Shown here: positions 15,524 through 23,297 of the stretch, piece by piece
Layout of the letters: every line of letters begins with the position of its first letter
How positions within the stretch are numbered: position 1 is the stretch's first letter
Translations under genes and position numbers: made by a program
Source of the DNA: a bacterium
Lineage (GTDB): Bacteria; Armatimonadota; Zipacnadia; Zipacnadales; UBA11051
DNA length: 32,970 nt
Direction: 5' to 3'
Assembly (NCBI GenBank): GCA_021372615.1
Contig: JAJFUB010000142.1
Coordinates: forward strand, 1 to 32,970
Notes under the pieces: model-generated
What the model saw: the letters and a program-made list of their open reading frames with translations, nothing else
Told to the model about the DNA's origin: nothing
Database searches by the model: none

Positions 15524-16651
15524 ATGACTAGCACCTGGAGATGGCTGGCCGTCGTCCTCGGGCTCATGAGCGTGGGGGGCGCATGCGTGGGTCAGGACGC
15601 GGAGGCCGGCAGCTCCTACGTGCTTGACCGCGACGCCCCGCACGTCCCGCAACAGTGCCTGCGCCCGGCCGGGCCCGTGCCGTGGGCCCAGGCGATGGCC
15701 TGTGGGGACTTCACCGGCGACGGCCGACCGGATGTTATCGTGCCCACCCCCGTCTTCACCCCGAACGCAATGCCACTGCAGTTCTACGTCGGCCAGCCCG
15801 ACGGCACCTACAGGCTGGATCAGTCCTGCTTCGCCGACGCTATCCCCGGCACCGTCCATGCGGCCAAGGCCATCGTGGGCGACTACAACGAAGATGGCGC
15901 GCCGGATGTATTGGTTGCCGATCACGGCTACGACCAGCCGCCCTTTCCGGGCGGCATGCCTGTGCTCTTGCTGTCGGGGCCGCCCGGCAAGCTACACCAG
16001 GCCCCCCTGCCGGCTGACATGAATGCACCCAACCACGGCGGGGCGTCGGCAGACATCAACGGCGACGGGCATCTCGACCTGTTCCTGACGCGCGTGGGCA
16101 CGTTCTACATGGGTGACGGGCAGGGGCAGTTCACCCGGGACGCCTCCCGGGCGCCGGACGACCTCGCCCAGGCCACCTTCACCTGCGAGGTGCGGGACGT
16201 GGACGAGGACGGCTATGTGGACCTGCTACTCGCCGGACACGAGCACCAGGGCCGCCGCTGCAGCATCCTGTGGGGCACTGCCGAGGGCGTCTTCTCCCAC
16301 GACAACGAGACGCTGCTGCCGGCGCGGGACGGCTACGGCGTCGTCCTAGACATTGATGCCGAGGACCTCGACGGCGACGGCCGCCGCGACCTCATCCTCA
16401 CCCGCACCGGCTCGGATCTTTTCTACCAGGGCTATTGCCTGCAGCTTCTGCACACCAACGAGGACTGGTCCTTTGCCGACGAGACGGACCGGCGGCTGGC
16501 TTCGGGTACCGACCCGCAGGGCCAGTGGATCGCCAGGGTGCGGCTGGTGGACCGTGACGGCAATGGGGCGCCGGACATCGTCGTGGATGACGCCAAGCGC
16601 GACCTGGCCTGGATGAACGACGGCAACGGGTACTTCTGGCGACGCCAGTGA
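15524..16651 (+). CDS. secreted FG-GAP/VCBS repeat protein
   Basis: 375-aa protein with a signal peptide (about residues 1-24, ending in a Cys-containing GGACVGQ). It is built from integrin-alpha-like propeller repeats, each with an acidic calcium-binding loop: DFTGDGRPDVIV, DYNEDGAPDVLV, DINGDGHLDLFL, DVDEDGYVDLLL, DLDGDGRRDLIL and DRDGNGAPDIVV. Six such loops suggest a near-complete beta-propeller. The Cys near the cleavage site is not in a clear lipobox, so secretion rather than lipid anchoring is favoured. AAAGGGAG precedes the ATG. It lies 27 nt after the glycosidase-like gene and is likely co-transcribed. Role unknown; calcium-stabilised binding or display at the cell surface is typical. 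Confidence 0.88.
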   Translation: MTSTWRWLAVVLGLMSVGGACVGQDAEAGSSYVLDRDAPHVPQQCLRPAGPVPWAQAMACGDFTGDGRPDVIVPTPVFTPNAMPLQFYVGQPDGTYRLDQSCFADAIPGTVHAAKAIVGDYNEDGAPDVLVADHGYDQPPFPGGMPVLLLSGPPGKLHQAPLPADMNAPNHGGASADINGDGHLDLFLTRVGTFYMGDGQGQFTRDASRAPDDLAQATFTCEVRDVDEDGYVDLLLAGHEHQGRRCSILWGTAEGVFSHDNETLLPARDGYGVVLDIDAEDLDGDGRRDLILTRTGSDLFYQGYCLQLLHTNEDWSFADETDRRLASGTDPQGQWIARVRLVDRDGNGAPDIVVDDAKRDLAWMNDGNGYFWRRQ

Positions 16652-16660
16652 TGCGCCCCC

Positions 16661-16689
16661 TCGCTTCCGGCGCCCAAATGCTGTAGAAT
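16661..16689 (+). promoter_or_regulatory. candidate gltX promoter
   Basis: TCGCTT (16661-16666), a 17-nt spacer and TAGAAT (16684-16689, 5/6 match). The -35 resembles the TTGCTT used before ftsK. Transcription would start near 16696. Confidence 0.5.
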
Positions 16690-16705
16690 ATGTCCGTTCC
16701 GTTCG

Positions 16706-16725
16706 GGCGCCACGACCGTGGCGCC
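16706..16725 (+). other. stem-loop in the gltX leader
   Basis: GGCGCCAC/GTGGCGCC (16706-16713 with 16718-16725) forms an 8-bp stem on a GACC loop, 24 nt before the gltX ATG and about 10 nt after the inferred transcription start. It recalls the hairpin at the 5' end of the ftsK leader. No T-box features are present. Confidence 0.4.
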
Positions 16726-16749
16726 TGTAGCACTTCCTGGAGAACTCCC

Positions 16750-18204
16750 ATGTCTGACATCCGCGTTCGCTTCGCCCCGTCGCCGACAGGCTTCATGCAC
16801 ATCGGCAATGTCCACACCGCGCTGTTTGACTACCTGTTCGCTCGCCATGTGGGCGGGAAGTTCATCCTGCGCATCGAGGATACCGACGAGTTGCGCTCCA
16901 CCGACGCCGCGCTGGATGTCATCTACGGCGGCCTGAAGTGGCTGGGCATGGACTGGGACGAGGGGCCGGACGTGGGCGGGCCGCACGCCCCCTATGTGCA
17001 GTCCGAGCGCCTGGACATCTACCGCCAGTACCTCGACCAGCTCCTGGCTGAGGGCAAGGCCTACAAGTGCTACTGCACCCGCGAGGACCTCGAGGAGCAG
17101 CGCCGGATCCAGCAGGCCCGCAGCCTCCCGCCGCGCTACGACGGCCGCTGCCGCACGGCGGAACACCGCCCCGGCGCGGAGTACTGCATCCGCCTGAAGA
17201 TGCGCGAGGTCGGCTCCACGGTGGTCAATGACCTGATCCAGGGCGACGTCACCTACGAGAATGCGCTGGCGGGCGACCCGGTCATCTGCAAGACCTCCGG
17301 CTTCCCGACCTACCACTTCGCGGTCGTCGTGGATGACTACCTGATGCAGATCAGTCACGTGATCCGCGCCGTGGAGCATCTGCCCAACACGCAGATCCAC
17401 ATGCAGCTCCAGGACGCCCTGGGCTTCCCGCGGCCGGTGTATGCCCACCTGCCCATCATCCTGGGCACGGACCGCACCAAGCTCTCCAAGCGCCACGGTT
17501 CGGTCAGCGTCGTCGAGTACCAGGAGCAGGGCTACCTGCCTGAGGCGTTGTTCAACTTCCTCGCGCTGCTCGGCTGGTCGCCGGGCAGCGAGGAGGAAGT
17601 CCTGCCGCGCGAGGAAATCATCAAGCGCTTCAGCCTGGAGGCGTGCAGCAAGTCGCCGGCCGTCTTCGACATCGAGAAGGCCGAGTGGATGAATGGCGAG
17701 TACATCAAGGCCATGGCGGGCGAGGCGCTGGCCCACCGCGTGCTGCCGCTGCTCGTCGAGGACGAGTTGTTCGAGGCCGACCCTGAGGCCGAGCGCTGGG
17801 ACTGGCTGGTGCGGGTCGTGGACCTGATGAAGGAGCGCGCCCGCGTGCTGACCACCTTCACCACCTGGGCCCGCTACTTCTTCACCGATGAGTACGAGTA
17901 CGAGGATCGGGCGAAGGAGAAGTGGCTCACCCGCGAGGACACGCCCGTGAAGCTCGCGCTGCTAGCCGAGCGGCTGGGCGCCCTCCCCGAGTGGACACCC
18001 GAGGCCATTGAGGCCGTGGTGCGCCGCGCTGCTGACGAGCAGAACCTGAAGGCCGCCGAGATGATCCACCCGCTGCGCGCCGCCGTCACCGGCACGACCA
18101 TCGGCCCGAGCCTGTTCCAGCTGCTGGAGCTGCTGCCGCCGGCCACGGTCGTGGGGCGGCTGCAGAAGACGGCGGAGCTGTGCCGCAGCGGGGCGTTCGC
18201 GTAG
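16750..18204 (+). CDS. gltX: glutamyl-tRNA synthetase
   Basis: 484-aa class I aminoacyl-tRNA synthetase that charges tRNA-Glu. The N-terminal catalytic domain starts VRFAPSPTGFMHIGN, containing the HIGH-like motif at H17-I-G-N. The KMSKS-like loop is K244-L-S-K-R in DRTKLSKRHGSVSV. A small C-Y-C...C cluster (about residues 112-137) sits in the acceptor-binding insertion. The C-terminal helical domain for anticodon binding is complete. Length is normal. The ATG at 16750 is chosen over an upstream one at 16690 because the catalytic domain starts there and GGAG lies 8 nt upstream. It has its own candidate promoter, so it need not depend on the upstream FG-GAP gene. Confidence 0.97.
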   Translation: MSDIRVRFAPSPTGFMHIGNVHTALFDYLFARHVGGKFILRIEDTDELRSTDAALDVIYGGLKWLGMDWDEGPDVGGPHAPYVQSERLDIYRQYLDQLLAEGKAYKCYCTREDLEEQRRIQQARSLPPRYDGRCRTAEHRPGAEYCIRLKMREVGSTVVNDLIQGDVTYENALAGDPVICKTSGFPTYHFAVVVDDYLMQISHVIRAVEHLPNTQIHMQLQDALGFPRPVYAHLPIILGTDRTKLSKRHGSVSVVEYQEQGYLPEALFNFLALLGWSPGSEEEVLPREEIIKRFSLEACSKSPAVFDIEKAEWMNGEYIKAMAGEALAHRVLPLLVEDELFEADPEAERWDWLVRVVDLMKERARVLTTFTTWARYFFTDEYEYEDRAKEKWLTREDTPVKLALLAERLGALPEWTPEAIEAVVRRAADEQNLKAAEMIHPLRAAVTGTTIGPSLFQLLELLPPATVVGRLQKTAELCRSGAFA

Positions 18205-18235
18205 GGGTCCCGCCCTGCCGCACCTAAGCCAGGTC

Positions 18236-18298
18236 AGTAGGGCGGGCGGCCTCGCCCGCCCGTGGCTGGCTTGCGCGGGCGAGGCCGCCCGCGCTACT
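18236..18298. repeat. palindromic repeat element P3 (intergenic)
   Basis: A 24-bp inverted repeat with one mismatch (18236-18259 with 18275-18298) and a 15-nt loop. The arm begins AGTAGGGCGGGCGGCC. It starts like the elements at 21837 and 27164 (GTAGGGCGGG). It lies 32 nt after gltX, where it can also act as a terminator. Confidence 0.8.
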
Positions 18299-18367
18299 AG
18301 GGGAGGTGGCCAGTTACGGGACACCAAACGAGGTTCGGCCCACTCCGATGCGCGGGGAAGGTATGCC

Positions 18368-20611
18368 ATGTTCCGTCCACTGAGCGCCTGTCTGGCGGTA
18401 CTCGTCCTCATGGGAGTGATGCCGGTGCAGGCGCAGCAGACGGCGTACACGGGCCTCGTATGCCGGGGTGTGGAGGAGTCCGGCCGGCTGATCATCGGCC
18501 AGCCGGGCTTCGGCCCCCACCTCATCAGCATCTTCGCCACCGGGCCCAACCCGCTCTCGGCCTCCCAGACCATCACCCAGCATGTCGCCTGGGTGACGGA
18601 CCCGCTGCACTCTTACGTCCCCGACGGCTTCGGCGCCATGTGCATCTGGGCCCATCCGGACGGCCAGAAGCCCGAGACGCTGCTGGCCCTGCCTGGGCTC
18701 AGCGGCTTTGAGCTGAACTACGCCGGCTGGGGCGCCAGGTATGACGCGCTGGCCGATGGGGTCTGGCGGGCCTGCGTGGCCGCCCAGCGCCCTTTCCTGT
18801 GGGGCTACGCGGCCGACGACACCCATGCCAGCGGCGCGAAGGGGCTCTCCTGGTTCGCCGCCCGCCTCCCCGAGCGCACCGAGAAGGCACTCAAGCACGC
18901 CCTGCGCACGGGCGCGTTCTATGTCAGCAACGGCCCCACCATCGCCAACATCACCGGCACCAATGACAGCCTGACCATCGCGCTCGACCAGCCGGGCGAT
19001 GTCTGCTGGCTGCGCGACGGCCAGTTCCTCGCCGCGGACAAGGACGAGCCCATCCCCGTGCAAGTCGCCGCCGAGGCGGGCACGAACCGTTGCCTGCAGA
19101 TGGACCGAGGCGTCACCACCTCGACCCTCACGCTGGGCAAGCTGCCCGTGCCGAGGGCCCAGCTGCAGTTCGTCCGGGCCGTCGTCGGCATGCAGCCGAC
19201 CAAGATGGCGCAGACGCAGCCCTTCCGCCTCCTCCCCGACGGCCAGATCGCCAACCCCTATCCCGCCGCCGGCGCATGGGTGCGCGGCCAGACGCACAAC
19301 CACAGCGACACGCCGCCATGGTCGAACGTCGGGCTGCAGCGCTTCCGTCTGGGCTACCAGGAGAAGGGCGAGGCGGCGAGCTTCTGCACCGACTACAGCT
19401 ACTGGGAGTCGCCGTACCAGTGGGCGCCGGAGGACGGGACGCCGCAAGTGCTAGCGGTGCAGCCGAGCCGCCTCGCTGCCGGGGCGTCGCAGCCCGTGAC
19501 GATCACCGGGTTGAACTTCGGCGAGGCGCCGCGCGTCCAGTTCGGCGCCCAGGCGGCACAGGTGCTGGAACATGCCCCCAACCGCCTCCGCGTGGCTCTC
19601 CCCGGGGGCCTGGCGCCCGGCGCGTACGATGTCGTCGTGGACAACGAGCGCTTCCGGGGCGCGCTGACCCTGGGCTTCGCGGTCCAGAAACCGGATGCCG
19701 ACACCAGGGGCTGGACCAGCGTGACCTCCGCGGATGGCCTATGCTATGACCGCTGTGTCGCGATCGCCTGCCGGGGGAGCGAAGTCTGGGTGGGCACGAT
19801 GAACGGGCTGGGGATGCTGCGCGATGGCCAGTGGCGCACCGTGACGACGGAGATGGGCGCTCGCTCGGTCTATGCCATGGCGGCCGACCCGGACGGCTCG
19901 GTGTGGGTGGCGACTGAGCGCGGCCTGGCGCACTGCGACGTGACCGGCGCCTGGAAGGCCGAGACCGTCGGGCAAGTGGAGAAAGTGGACAAGAACCGCG
20001 CCACCGAGCGCTGGGGCCGCATGCTCTTCGACGGCCAGGGCGCGCTCTGGACGATCAACCGCTGGAGCGCGGGCCTGGGCGTCCGGCGCGACGGCCAGTG
20101 GCAACGCCTCACCGCCGCGGCCGATGGCATCCCCACGAACGCCCCGAACACCATTGCCCGCGACAAGTCGGGGACGGTGTGGCTGGGGTACGGCGGCCTG
20201 GCGCGGCTGGTGAACGGCACGTGGGAGAAGCTGGCCATCCCGGCGGAGGCCGGCGGCACGACCGTCGCCGCCCTGGCGCCCCTGGCCGATGGCGCGATGC
20301 TCGCGGCCATCAACTCTGACCCGGACAAGGGCGCGCTGGTCGTCTTCCGGGACGGCAAGGGGGAAGTCATGCCCCTGAGCCAGACCCGCCTCCCCTCCCC
20401 GCGCGTGCGCGATGCGTTGGCCGCGCGCAGCGGTGACATCTGGATCGCCACGGACTACGGCGTCACCCGGTGGGACGGGCGCGGCCAGTGGCGGCACTAC
20501 GACACGTTGAACAGCGGCCTGGGCTGCAACATCGTCCTGGGCCTGGCCGAGGACGACCAAGGGCGCATCTGGATGGCCACGGCCCGCGGCGTGAGTTCGT
20601 TCGCACCGTAA
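18368..20611 (+). CDS. secreted protein with PHP-like segments, IPT/TIG domain and propeller
   Basis: 747 aa with a signal peptide (residues 1-22). Residues 27-190 resemble the later part of a CehA/McbA-type PHP metal-dependent phosphoesterase: IWAH96PDG, GYAAD150-D-T-H153 and the ending ALRTGAFYVSNGP. The HxH that normally opens such a domain is missing there but appears later, VRGQTH310-N-H312-SD with CTDYSYW, just before the next domain. The PHP parts are therefore permuted or derived from two copies. Residues 358-440 form an IPT/TIG immunoglobulin-like domain (PVTITGLNFGEAPRVQFG). Residues 450-747 are regulator-type propeller repeats (VWVGTMNGLGMLRDGQW, VWVATERGLAHCD, IWIATDYGVTRWDG, IWMATARGVSSF). 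GGGGAAGG precedes the ATG. Extracytoplasmic; enzymatic activity uncertain. Confidence 0.75.
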   Translation: MFRPLSACLAVLVLMGVMPVQAQQTAYTGLVCRGVEESGRLIIGQPGFGPHLISIFATGPNPLSASQTITQHVAWVTDPLHSYVPDGFGAMCIWAHPDGQKPETLLALPGLSGFELNYAGWGARYDALADGVWRACVAAQRPFLWGYAADDTHASGAKGLSWFAARLPERTEKALKHALRTGAFYVSNGPTIANITGTNDSLTIALDQPGDVCWLRDGQFLAADKDEPIPVQVAAEAGTNRCLQMDRGVTTSTLTLGKLPVPRAQLQFVRAVVGMQPTKMAQTQPFRLLPDGQIANPYPAAGAWVRGQTHNHSDTPPWSNVGLQRFRLGYQEKGEAASFCTDYSYWESPYQWAPEDGTPQVLAVQPSRLAAGASQPVTITGLNFGEAPRVQFGAQAAQVLEHAPNRLRVALPGGLAPGAYDVVVDNERFRGALTLGFAVQKPDADTRGWTSVTSADGLCYDRCVAIACRGSEVWVGTMNGLGMLRDGQWRTVTTEMGARSVYAMAADPDGSVWVATERGLAHCDVTGAWKAETVGQVEKVDKNRATERWGRMLFDGQGALWTINRWSAGLGVRRDGQWQRLTAAADGIPTNAPNTIARDKSGTVWLGYGGLARLVNGTWEKLAIPAEAGGTTVAALAPLADGAMLAAINSDPDKGALVVFRDGKGEVMPLSQTRLPSPRVRDALAARSGDIWIATDYGVTRWDGRGQWRHYDTLNSGLGCNIVLGLAEDDQGRIWMATARGVSSFAP

Positions 20612-20622
20612 GGGGTCGTCCC

Positions 20623-21801
20623 CTACAGTTCCTCGAACCGCGGGATCTCCACGTAACGTCCCTCGTCCAGCGAGACGCGGGTCGCAACGCCGATGGCGGC
20701 ACTCTCGTAGCCGGCCTGCAGGTTGCACAGCGGCTCGCGTCCCTCCTGGCACGCCGCCGCGAAGTCCGCCAACAGCGCCGGGTCGGCTCCCCCATGGCCG
20801 GTGTCGCGCGTCGGTCGCTCGCGCCGCTGGTCGCGGTTGCCGTAGCGGCGCGTCACCTCGATGTACGCCACGCCCGTGTCGTGGTTGGCCTCGACATCGA
20901 GCTGCGCCTGCGACCCAAACAGCGTCATGTGCATCCCGTAGTACGGCGCGAAGTGGATCTCGTGGTAGCTGCCGACGACGCCGGAAGCGTACTCGATGTT
21001 CACGAGGCTGACGTCCTCGACATCGGCGGCCTGTGACCACACGCAGTAGTCCTCGCCCTGCTCCAGCTCCACGCCGGGTGGGTCGAGCCAGCGCTTGTCG
21101 TCCATGACGTGCTCGCACGTCTCGCGCCGGTCACAGTCGCGGCAGTGCTTGTCGGCCGGCTCGTCGCCGCCGAAGAAGCGCCTCGCGCCGACGGCCGACA
21201 CCTGTCGGGGGCTCGACGCCACCAGCCAGTTCATCAGGTCCAGCCCGTGCACGCCCTTCTGCAGCACGAGGCTGACGACGTTCTCTCGCGAGCGTGTCTT
21301 GCCGCGCCCGAAGAACTGGCCCTTGTCCCGGCCGACGTACTCGGCCAGGGTGGCGCTGAGCACGGTGCCGATCTCGCCGCTGTCCACGATGGCCTTCACG
21401 CGCCCCCACAGCCCCGAGAAGCGCAACTCCAGGAACGTGCCGACCACCAGGCCGCTCTCGCGCCGCAGATGCGCGATCTCCCGCATGTCCTCGAAGGACT
21501 GCGCCAGCGGCTTCTCGATGAGCACGTGCTTGCCGTGCCGCAAGCCCTCGCGGGCGTTGCCGGCATGGAAGCGGTCGCCGGTGCCGATGAGCACCGCCGC
21601 GATGTCCGCCTCGCGCGCCATGTCCTCGCCGGACCCGTAGAAGGCGATGTCCGGGAACATCATACGGGCGATGTCCAGCATCCTGGGGTTCATGTCCGCG
21701 ACGGCTTGCAGTTGCGTGTGGGCGCCCTCATTGGCCATGCGCGCGAGCCACAGCCCGCGAATGCCCAGACCGACGACGCCGACCTTCAGTTGCTCCGGCA
21801 T
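20623..21801 (-). CDS. Gfo/Idh/MocA family oxidoreductase with Cys cluster
   Basis: 392-aa predicted NAD(P)-dependent dehydrogenase. The Rossmann start is VGVVG11-L-G13-IRG, and E96-K97-P98 carries the catalytic lysine. G-V-H-G-L-D-L-M-N is the active-site HxxD-like segment. A Cys-rich insertion, C-R-D-C-D-R-R-E-T-C-E-H, could bind a metal and is found in a subset of the family. The ATG at 21801 is preceded by GGAGGG; the longer upstream reading runs through a palindromic repeat and is rejected. The stop is only 11 nt from the stop of the convergent secreted PHP-like gene, leaving no room for a separate terminator. Probably part of a minus-strand sugar-related cluster reaching back to 25168. 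Substrate unknown. Confidence 0.9.
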   Translation of the reverse strand: MPEQLKVGVVGLGIRGLWLARMANEGAHTQLQAVADMNPRMLDIARMMFPDIAFYGSGEDMAREADIAAVLIGTGDRFHAGNAREGLRHGKHVLIEKPLAQSFEDMREIAHLRRESGLVVGTFLELRFSGLWGRVKAIVDSGEIGTVLSATLAEYVGRDKGQFFGRGKTRSRENVVSLVLQKGVHGLDLMNWLVASSPRQVSAVGARRFFGGDEPADKHCRDCDRRETCEHVMDDKRWLDPPGVELEQGEDYCVWSQAADVEDVSLVNIEYASGVVGSYHEIHFAPYYGMHMTLFGSQAQLDVEANHDTGVAYIEVTRRYGNRDQRRERPTRDTGHGGADPALLADFAAACQEGREPLCNLQAGYESAAIGVATRVSLDEGRYVEIPRFEEL

Positions 21802-21836
21802 GTCTGACGTACCCTCCGCTTCTGACGTAGGCCCCT

Positions 21837-21911
21837 CTGTAGGGCGGGGGCTTGCACCCCGCCGTACAGAGCCCGACAGGAGTGTCGGGCGTACCCCCCC
21901 CCGCCCTACAG
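21837..21911. repeat. nested palindromic repeat element P4 (intergenic)
   Basis: Outer 14-bp perfect inverted repeat (21837-21850 with 21898-21911, arm CTGTAGGGCGGGGG). Inside are two further hairpins: GGCGGGG/CCCCGCC (21843-21849 with 21857-21863) and GCCCGACA/TGTCGGGC (21871-21878 with 21883-21890). The second, with the following GTACC, is an exact reverse complement of 25 nt of element P1 at 6492-6516. The first 27 nt nearly equal the arm of element P6 at 27163. One element therefore seems inserted into another. Confidence 0.85.
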
Positions 21912-21916
21912 GGCCC

Positions 21917-22993
21917 CTACTGCGCCGCCCTGGCCGCGGGCCGCATGTCCGGCACCGCGACCGGCTGGCTGCCGTTCTCGGCCGACATGTGCGCGCAGAC
22001 CCCTGGCAGTGTCTGGTCGAGGCCCTCGTACACGTCAATGGCGGGCTTGGTGTCATCCAGGATGCAGCGCACGAAGTCATCCACCATGTAGTACTCGCTG
22101 GTGCCATGGCCGCCGAGGGTGGCTTCCGGCGGCGCGCCCCGGTGGTTGGTGCCCAGGGGCAACGGGATCTGTGAGGTCAGGCTCGGGTGCCCCTCCAGCC
22201 ACAGCAGGTGCTTGCCGTCGGGCGTGCGCGGGCTCTCGATCTGGCCCTTGGTGCCGTAGATGCAGAACCAGTGGTGCGCCGGCTCCTTGGCCACCGAAAA
22301 GCCGCACAGCTCCTTGATGACGTTCCCCTTGGCGGTCTTGAAGATGCCGACTTCCATGTCGATGTTGCCGATCTCGGGGCGCCGGCGGCAGCCCGTGTGC
22401 ATGCCCACGGCCGTGACGACGCGGTCCTGCATGATCTGCAGGATCGGGCCGAGGTCGTGCGTCGGGTACAGGATCGGGGGGAGCCGCGTGCGCCAGGTGA
22501 GTTTGCCGTCCTGGTCGTACATCAGCCCGCCGAGGTCGTGGATGTACTCGCCTTCGGCGTAGACGATCTCGCCCAGGTCCCCCCGGTGGGCCATCTCGCG
22601 GTAAGCCTGGACCCACGCGTAGTAGCACATGTTCTCGGCGAACATGTACTTGAGCTTCGGCGCGGCCTCGACCGCGGCGACCAAGTCGTGGGCCTGCTGC
22701 AGGTCGTAGCACGCGGGGACTTCGGACAGCACGTGCTTGCCCTTCTGCATCGCCTCGACGACGCAGGGCACGTGGACCGGCGCGGGGGTGGCGACCAGGA
22801 TCGCGTCGAGGTCGGCCTCGCAGAACTTGCTGTAGTCATCGAACCAGTAGGGGACGTTGTTCTCCTGCGTCCACTGCTGGGCCAACTCGGTGCGCAGGTC
22901 GCAGCCGGCGACGACCTGGCACTCCTTGTGGTGCAGAAAGACGCGGGCGACGCCCGCGCCACGGCGCAGACCGGCGACACCGACTCTCAACAT
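21917..22993 (-). CDS. Gfo/Idh/MocA family protein with variant EVP motif
   Basis: 358-aa member of the sugar-dehydrogenase family. The nucleotide-binding loop is VGVAGLRRGAGV. Where relatives have E-K-P, this has E91-V92-P93 in HVLSEVPACYD, so the usual catalytic lysine is replaced by valine. The rest is normal: CYYAWVQAYREMAHRGDLGEIVYAEGEYIHD and the PTHDLGPI segment with a His-Asp pair. Such EVP members exist among uncharacterised relatives; the protein may use another base or act without redox chemistry. AGGTGA precedes the ATG, 10 nt after the stop of the 97-aa gene. The C-terminus ends in an Ala/Arg-rich tail. Likely co-transcribed with neighbours; substrate unknown. Confidence 0.88.
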   Translation of the reverse strand: MLRVGVAGLRRGAGVARVFLHHKECQVVAGCDLRTELAQQWTQENNVPYWFDDYSKFCEADLDAILVATPAPVHVPCVVEAMQKGKHVLSEVPACYDLQQAHDLVAAVEAAPKLKYMFAENMCYYAWVQAYREMAHRGDLGEIVYAEGEYIHDLGGLMYDQDGKLTWRTRLPPILYPTHDLGPILQIMQDRVVTAVGMHTGCRRRPEIGNIDMEVGIFKTAKGNVIKELCGFSVAKEPAHHWFCIYGTKGQIESPRTPDGKHLLWLEGHPSLTSQIPLPLGTNHRGAPPEATLGGHGTSEYYMVDDFVRCILDDTKPAIDVYEGLDQTLPGVCAHMSAENGSQPVAVPDMRPAARAAQ

Positions 22994-23003
22994 GCCTAAT
23001 CAC

Positions 23004-23297
23004 CTACTTCTTCATCTCATCGGAGCGGCGAGCGATCTCGTCCTCCAGTTGGCGTAGCGGCCCGTCCGGCTTCTCTTCCTTCAGGATGCCCTTCCGCCGG
23101 AGCACCCATAGCAGACCGATGGTCAGCAGCATCCCCACGAGCACGAGCACCAGGATCATCATGGCCGCCCGGCTGCGCTCGGCCTGCGTCACGACCGGGC
23201 CCGGCGGGTCAAGCTGCGCCCAGGCCGGGAGCAGCGAGAGACACGCGGTGGCGGCGACGACTGCGGCTCTGCAGAGCCGCGTTCCTACGGCGGTCAT
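23004..23297 (-). CDS. small membrane protein of unknown function
   Basis: 97 aa. A signal peptide-like segment (about residues 1-27, ending PAWA) is followed by a short extracytoplasmic stretch LDPPGPVVTQAERSR. Then come a transmembrane helix (about 46-66, MILVLVLVGMLLTIGLLWVL) and a charged cytoplasmic tail rich in Lys and Glu that may form a short coiled coil (LRQLEDEIARRSDEM). Its start overlaps the stop of the preceding propeller gene by ATGA, so the two are translationally coupled and probably work together, perhaps with this protein as a membrane anchor for the propeller. No known family recognised. Confidence 0.75.
   Translation of the reverse strand: MTAVGTRLCRAAVVAATACLSLLPAWAQLDPPGPVVTQAERSRAAMMILVLVLVGMLLTIGLLWVLRRKGILKEEKPDGPLRQLEDEIARRSDEMKK

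Noticed and set aside
16706-16725. T-box riboswitch before gltX
   Set aside because: The leader is too short and lacks the T-box sequence and specifier loop; only a simple hairpin is present.
16432-17736. 434-aa open frame on the minus strand
   Set aside because: Antisense to gltX and the FG-GAP gene; both real genes have clear motifs.
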